Below are positions 58,431 through 64,000 of a stretch of 64,000 bases of DNA, one piece after another. How positions within the stretch are numbered: position 1 is the stretch's first letter; each line of letters opens with the position of its first letter. Below the pieces are notes generated by a model, which did not search any database, had not been told where the DNA came from, and saw nothing but the letters and a program-made list of their open reading frames with translations. Origin of the DNA: Macrobrachium rosenbergii (taxonomy: Eukaryota > Arthropoda > Malacostraca > Decapoda > Palaemonidae); contig NC_089743.1 in NCBI RefSeq assembly GCF_040412425.1, positions 83,841,971 through 83,905,970 of the forward strand. The letters run 5' to 3'. The position numbers and the translations under genes are program-made.

Positions 58431-61200
58431 TCAAATGTAAGTCAAATAAGGGAAAAGTCGATGACAAATTATCAGTGTATCAAATTAATGTGCATCTGAA
58501 CTACAAACCTCATTAGCTATTATTTCATCCCTATAAGAGGAGATGGCTTGCGTCAAAACGTAATGATTTCTTAAGAAAACAGAAACAAAACTACATAAAT
58601 TCAGGCATGGTTATCAAAAAGGCAGTAGTAACTAAAACGTACTTAAATACTTCTCCTTATTCAAACTTAACATAAAGGAACAAAAAATATAACAAAATAT
58701 AATAATATATTTTGGGCATAAAAATAGGAATGAATACATTTTCTAAATAAAATATTTTAGTGATATACACCGCGGATACACAAACAAGCACAAAACTTAT
58801 AAAGTAAATGAACATAAAGGCAAGTAAGCCTTACTGTTAATAGCCGCTACTAAGGTACAAAACACAATGTCAGATTCTGAAAAAAAAAAAAAAATTGTGG
58901 TGCTCTCCGGGGCAGGATTCAACACAGGATCAAATAAACCTGGATCATTAGAATGAATGGTAATAGAACGTTAGCGTGTGTTTATTTGCTAAAAAAAATG
59001 ACAGAATCTGCAAAGTTGACTGCAACAATATAATGACAAGTTTGTACTGAGGTTAACTCGAGAATAAATAACAGAATATATTCAGTCACAACAAAGCCAC
59101 CAAGAATATTAACACACCAACGCATTAATCAAAGGAAACCAAGCCTTTAACCAGCGTTCAGGATAAAACAGAAAAAATAAAACAACGAACACCAAGCAAG
59201 CATGCAAACGCCACAAACAAAGTACATTAAAAAAATTCAAAAAGGGGAAAATGTAAAATCTGTTTTCTATCCAAAAAATACTGAGAGCTGCTTTAGTAAC
59301 CCTCTAGTACAGTGTCGAAATATTCCTGTTTCAACACGAACTCTGACAAATAAATACGCAAATATAATCCAGGAGCCAGGACGCTGTTAATAAGTTTTCC
59401 CGGACCTCGCCAAGGTACAAGACCGGGACTGGTCGACGTATGCTGGTGACTGTGCATTATCGATGGCACGGAGACCATCTGGTCTAGATGGTATAATACC
59501 TTCGGCAAGCAATATTCTCTCTCTCTCTCTCTCTCTCAGGAAGCTGACTGGCCCTGACATTGATTACATGTAGAAAGTAACATGAAATAGCTGAAATATG
59601 GCTAAAATGCCGTTTGATTATATTTATAAAGTAGGTGCAAAAGAGAAGCCTGGTATGTGTACAGTTATCAAGAATGGTATTCTCTAGTCTAGAAAATAGT
59701 GGTTGCATTGCAACCACAATGCGAGCTCAACAGCAAAATCCCTCGGGTGAGTGTTAAGGGTCGAATATTACTCTGGGACTTCGTGTATTAGGTTTTTAGT
59801 CAGTTGATGGGACAAAATTCTAATCCGGAAAATCTTCAATATGTTTGACGTGATTGTGTTACTTTTACCCTTAGTTGATTTATTGATAACCCCAATTCAG
59901 TACATGGAAGAGGTAAAGGAAAACTGCTTATGAATTCCATAAAATAAGGAAAAAGCTACACAGATGAAACTGGTCAGACATAACGAAAAACTAAAAATCA
60001 TCTAACCGACAAAATCAAAACTAATTAGGTTGCGTTCATACTCCTATATAAAGTATACAAATGTACAGGTATTCTTTTCTCTTTCTATAGATATAAATTG
60101 CACTGAACATATTGCTATATGTTACTTAAACAACATTTCAAGTAAGCACAATGAGCAGTTCCTTAAGGGTAAATATTAAAAGGAAAACTTGAAAGTTGAA
60201 GCAAATTTCAGCATTCTCATAAAAGTCTTACTTATTAAACATGATATTTCCCTTATCATACCAACTCCCATAACTTAAATAAAGCCTAGTAATGTATACT
60301 ACACAACTTATATATAATTTTATTCTTAACAGAAAGCCTGTTATACGCCCATTTGGCAACACAGTCGTAGAACGTTTCCGGCCAAAAGGTCAATCAATAA
60401 AAATAACGCTTATCCAGGAGTGTCTGATCTCAGGATCCTGTACCGGGGCGTGGCCAGTCTCAAACATACCACAAGGTCACTAGTATTATATAAAAGGTTG
60501 AGTTTTATTAGACAATACAAAGCATTTCTATCTTCTTTTGCTTTATAACTTGTTAATTTATGGAATCGTTTGATTATTTCAGTACTTAACATTTAAGTAT
60601 TCACTGAATGAGACTTATTTTAAAATGTCCAAATTCTGGATGGAGTTGAGAGAGGTATTTTGCACAAGCTCAGATATTTTGCCATCAAAATTAATTCCAC
60701 GCTTCAGTATTCGAAATGTAGGAAAGTATTTCACGCGCGCACACACACACACACTTACCAACAGGTATCCATTCCTCGCACATCCGCATATTGTATCATC
60801 GTTGCATATTATCCATGTAGACGTGCAAACGCTGTACAGCTGTAAGTGAAAGGCGATGCACAACTAAGCAACGGACTCGACCGGCCATCTGACGGTTATG
60901 CGCCGTCGCAGCCGTCGCATCGAGAGAATGATGGATTGGGGACACGAATGTGATTACCTTCATTTACAGCTAGTGGTTCCAGGGACTCTTCCTTTTGTTT
61001 TGTTTCCTATCTAGGATTTTGTGATTAGGTTTGTAGTCCCCTGCGAGCCCATGTTGACAAGAGCTTGTGTACCGACGGCTTCGGGTATTCCATGTTGGTC
61101 ACTCATTCGAGTGCCCACCAGACGCAATGTTCAGCGGTATAGCCACACGTTTTTCGCCTTCGGGAAAACTCACACACAAACATATCTATCTATCCATCTA
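58428..61200. other. long unannotated AT-rich stretch
   Basis: Poly-A near 58881-58894, short (TC)n at 59516-59538 and a small (CA)n at 60741-60752. No gene, RNA or family repeat recognised in 2.8 kb. Confidence 0.5.
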
Positions 61201-61219
61201 GCTATCTGTGTACAAACAC

Positions 61220-61257
61220 ACGCGCGCACACACATATATATAGTATATATATTTATA

Positions 61258-61336
<79 letters not shown>

Positions 61337-61346
61337 TATGTGTGTG

Positions 61347-61442
<96 letters not shown>

Positions 61443-61498
61443 TATAAAATATCTATATATACAAAAAATAAATAAAATATCTATAAACACAAACACAT

Positions 61499-61570
<72 letters not shown>
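61220..61570. repeat. long (TA)n/(CA)n compound microsatellite
   Basis: (TA)n at 61259-61334, 61350-61437 and 61519-61569 with (TG)n or (CA)n patches between. The 242- and 171-codon Tyr-Ile frames across it are artefacts. Confidence 0.98.
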
Positions 61571-61575
<5 letters not shown>

Positions 61576-61595
61576 TATACTAATGCAATCAGGTT

Positions 61596-61599
<4 letters not shown>

Positions 61600-61665
<66 letters not shown>
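61600..61665. repeat. (TC)n microsatellite
   Basis: Pure dinucleotide run. Confidence 0.98.
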
Positions 61666-61669
<4 letters not shown>

Positions 61670-61902
61670 ACTCCGCCCATGCCATAGAGGCTAGTTTAAC
61701 GTACGATAGTCAATCTAATGGGATTACGGGCTCGTATAAATGCTATTAAAGCGAGCATAAGCCTGTGTAGTTGCGTGAATTAATTTGGTTCTGTAAACTA
61801 TATTCAAGTCTGACTTGAGTTTATGGCCATTGTAGATGTCGGTTATAAAACTGTTTGAGATGAAAATTACTTTTATCAGGAAACTGAACAAACCGCCATA
61901 AA

Positions 61903-62117
61903 TAAGTATACCTTAGTTTAACCAGACCACTGAGCTGATTAACAGCTCTCCTAGGACTGGCCCGAAGGATTGGACTTATTTTGCGTGGCTAAGAACCAAT
62001 TGGTTACCTAGCAACGGGAACTACAGCTTATTGTGGAATCCGAACCACATAATACCGAGAAATGAATTTCTATCACCAGAAATAAATTCCTCTAATTCTT
62101 CATTGGCCGGTCGGAGA
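61903..62117 (-). mobile_element. SINE family A copy 5, 5'-truncated
   Basis: The tail (AGTATACCTTAGTTTAACC) and body through CATTGGCCGGTCGGAGA are present, but the tRNA-like head is missing. Truncation at the head is typical of LINE-mediated insertion. No clear target duplication. Confidence 0.88.
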
Positions 62118-62574
62118 AGATTTATGAAGAATGGCAGAACGAGATCGCAATGAAATGGATATTAAGGCACAGAAAAATTAAAAGAAATTGCTTTATAGCG
62201 CGGAAGTAGGTCTAAAAGGAAGTCAGGTTTTAGGTACACAAGGGACATCCAGGTCTCAAATAGCTGACACCGCGAGAGAAAGAATGTGGTCATTAACGAG
62301 TAACGGAGACAAGTTACCAGAACATGAGAGCTTTACCTGGTTTTATGTTTAGTGAGATAGATTAAGATGATGGCGATCTTTGGGAAGGTGGCCGCAGACT
62401 TAAAAATAGAGAATGATCACGCTAAGCTTGAATTTATCTCCGAGGACAATGACAGAATGTCATAAGGTTGATCAAAACATGTGAAGATTGCGTAAGTAAG
62501 TCTGGCCTGGTTCCTTTCCAAATGCTCTTTTCTACCAAGCTCAAAGGGCTTGCAAGGCACTACAGTAATTAAAA
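62118..62574. other. unannotated sequence
   Basis: Purine-rich; nothing recognised. Confidence 0.45.
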
Positions 62575-62585
62575 ATGCCATCTAA

Positions 62586-62852
62586 AGTTAAGTATACCTT
62601 AGTTTAACCAGACCACTGAGGAGCTGATTAACAGCTCTCCTAGGGCTGGCCCGAAGGATTAGATTTATTTTACGTGGCTGAGAACCAATTGGTTACCTAG
62701 CAACGGGACCTACAGCTTATTGTGGACTCCGAACCACATTATAACGAGAAATAAATTCCTCTAATTCTTCATTGGCCGGTCGGAGAATCGAACGCGGGAC
62801 CAGCAGAGTGCTAGCTGAGAACGATGCCCACCCGGCCAATGAGGGACATATG
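62586..62852 (-). mobile_element. SINE family A copy 6, near full length
   Basis: An imperfect 11-bp target duplication, ATGCCATCTAA (62575-62585) and ATGCCATATAA (62853-62863). The head retains GAGAATCGAACGCGGGACC (complement of a B-box-like region) and CCACCCGGCCA (complement of an A-box-like region). The body lacks the segment between the AACGAGAAAT and AAATAAATTCCTC blocks that other copies have, a small deletion; the tail has a duplicated GAG in CTGAGGAGCTG. Confidence 0.9.
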
Positions 62853-62939
62853 ATGCCATATAATAAAGGTTGCCAGGTATGACTGATAAACTGATATCAA
62901 GGGTAACCACCTAAGGTCCCTGGCTGGAAATTAATCGTC

Positions 62940-63183
62940 TGCAATCTGTATGTTTAACTGTTATCATTTTTAATATATCTTTTTTACTATTATTCTCCAT
63001 ATAATTACTGTCATTACCGTTATTATGAATTCTATTTGTTCTATTTCTTAAGCAACTGTGTGGATACTGACGATTATTATTTTTATCATGTTATCTTATG
63101 TACCTAGATTGTGTGTATTGTATTTGTATATTCCATGTATAAGGCCCTGAGCTGAAATAACGAATATTGGTTGACTGACTGAT
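62940..63183 (+). mobile_element. LINE 3' untranslated end (candidate)
   Basis: AT-rich sequence ending TAAGGCCCTGAGCTGAAATA ACGAAT, then TTGACTGACTGATTGA. The GCTGAAATAA motif followed by a short tandem tetranucleotide is the usual 3' end of CR1/Jockey-like LINEs in arthropods. It is detached from any coding part here; the left limit is a guess. Confidence 0.5.
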
Positions 63184-63224
63184 TGAAAATGCACGAAAGA
63201 CAACTTAACAATAGCGAAGCTGAC

Positions 63225-63300
63225 TCCGCTTCGAGGGGACCCAACTCTTCTATAGCTCGTGGGGGGAGAGGGACGGGGTTTGAGAAAGCCTCGCTGAAGG
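63225..63300 (+). repeat. possible low-copy repeat D, copy 2
   Basis: See the counterpart near 56262; the shared portion is about 45 bp with changes. Confidence 0.4.
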
Positions 63301-63449
63301 TTTGGGTTAGGTAAAGACGACTAGGTTAGGTCAGTTTACGGGAGGTAACAAGAATATCGCTGCTTCTCTGATATTCCCGATTTAATAATACATCGACCAG
63401 AAAACCGGTAAGAAAGATACACGAAATTTTATACCGAAACAGAGGTCGT

Positions 63450-63815
63450 CAATCTAGCAATGGAGGATGAAGCAAAGCAGATTTTCATCATGTATTATAG
63501 CCACTGTGAGTCAATTTGACGAAGGTGTCTGAACTTGAAGATAAAAAAAGAACAGAAATAACAAGAATAGGTGTCATCACGCCAAGACTGCATTTACCAA
63601 GATGGTCAAAATTACTTCGTGCTGAGGCACAGTAATCAATTTTCTCAGTGTATTACAGCCAACGAGAATAAAAATGACAAAGGAGTCTTACTCATAAAAA
63701 AGAACAGAAGTAACATCAGAAGCTTTCATCATACCAGGACTCTCCGCTTACCAAGGATGGTCAAAATTCATTTCGCGGTGAAGCACAGCAAGGCTGAGAA
63801 ACTTGGACAATAAAA
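63450..63815. repeat. tandem repeat, 152-bp period, about 2.4 copies
   Basis: AAAAAGAACAGAARTAACA at 63543 and 63695 and ACCAAGATGGTCAAAATT / ACCAAGGATGGTCAAAATT near 63597 and 63750 are about 152 bp apart; a third partial unit precedes (GAAGCAAAGCAG, TATTATAGCCA). The 80-codon frame at 63571-63813 spans the repeat and is unsupported as a gene. Confidence 0.85.
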
Positions 63816-64000
63816 AGAGGCGACACCGGGGTTGAACAAAGCTAAAAAGTGAGCCGGGGGGAAGGTGAGTGAAGAATGCCAACTGCATTACAGCCTTACA
63901 AATGAAATGCTACTGAGAAAGCGGGAAATTTGGAAAAACTAATTGAAGGAAGGCAAAATAGCTGCTCGTGTACCGTGGAGAAAATGGTTCATTTACAGGA
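63816..64000. other. window end, nothing recognised
   Basis: Unique sequence without identifiable features. Confidence 0.4.

Noticed and set aside
61021..61749. 242-codon open frame rich in Tyr-Ile and Leu-Ser
   Set aside because: Direct translation of (TA)n and (TC)n microsatellites.
63300..63345. arthropod telomeric (TTAGG)n array
   Set aside because: Only isolated GGTTAGGT words occur; no tandem run of the pentanucleotide.

Overview
This window reads as nuclear DNA of an arthropod, most likely a decapod crustacean (shrimp, prawn, crab or crayfish). Three things point there. The sequence is AT-rich and carries an extreme load of long, nearly pure microsatellites: (GA)n/(TC)n, (TA)n, (CA)n, (ATT)n and (TATG)n. 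It holds several dispersed repeat families whose consensus I recognise from decapod genomes; this is recognition from memory, not a database result. Its reverse-transcriptase relics are of arthropod non-LTR type. No bacterial gene organisation, complete conserved protein gene, rRNA or functional tRNA gene is visible. Almost all long open frames are translations of microsatellites.

Layout. 1-4 kb: a decayed LINE of CR1/Jockey type with recognisable RT blocks, interrupted by a 256-bp non-autonomous hAT element with 8-bp target duplications. 4.5-4.8 kb: the first of six copies of a tRNA-like SINE (family A); five have flanking target duplications. 6-6.5 kb: a nested palindrome with a tRNA-like sequence in its loop. 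7-15 kb: mostly (GA)n, (TA)n and (TATG)n arrays in sequence I cannot identify. 14.5-16.9 kb: the only clearly GC-rich part, with a CRE octamer, a strong splice-donor match, a possible poly-Ala/poly-Gly first coding exon, and a 600-bp polypyrimidine tract. 17.4-17.9 kb: a 43-50-bp minisatellite. 20-26 kb: LINE relics on the minus strand. 22-49 kb: a series of palindromic (foldback) repeats lodged in or beside (TA)n or (ATT)n arrays, plus minisatellites at 27.6, 39.6 and 46.2 kb and a LINE tail at 36.7 kb. 51-64 kb: nested repeats (a solo LTR inside repeat family C, SINE A inside repeat family B), more SINE copies, a LINE 3' end and a 152-bp tandem repeat.

The most interesting signal is the palindrome series. 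At least seven independent hairpins with arms of about 67-270 bp sit against (TA)n or (ATT)n tracts or close to them. In most of them one strand, just off the centre of symmetry, reads CTGA(N)(G)A or a close variant, then a short stem-loop, then (C)GAAA. That layout resembles a minimal hammerhead ribozyme core, known from the terminal repeats of Penelope-like retroelements. I infer that these palindromes may be inverted terminal-repeat pairs of Penelope-like elements, or a non-autonomous derivative, that live in microsatellites. This is a hypothesis; covariance-model searches and RNA tests would decide it.

The repeats give a relative chronology: the hAT element is younger than the LINE it split, SINE A is younger than repeat B at 53.8 kb, and the solo LTR is younger than repeat C at 51.4 kb. 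There is no gene network to describe. If a host gene is present, its best candidate exon lies at about 15.95 kb and the rest of the window would be intron or intergenic DNA.
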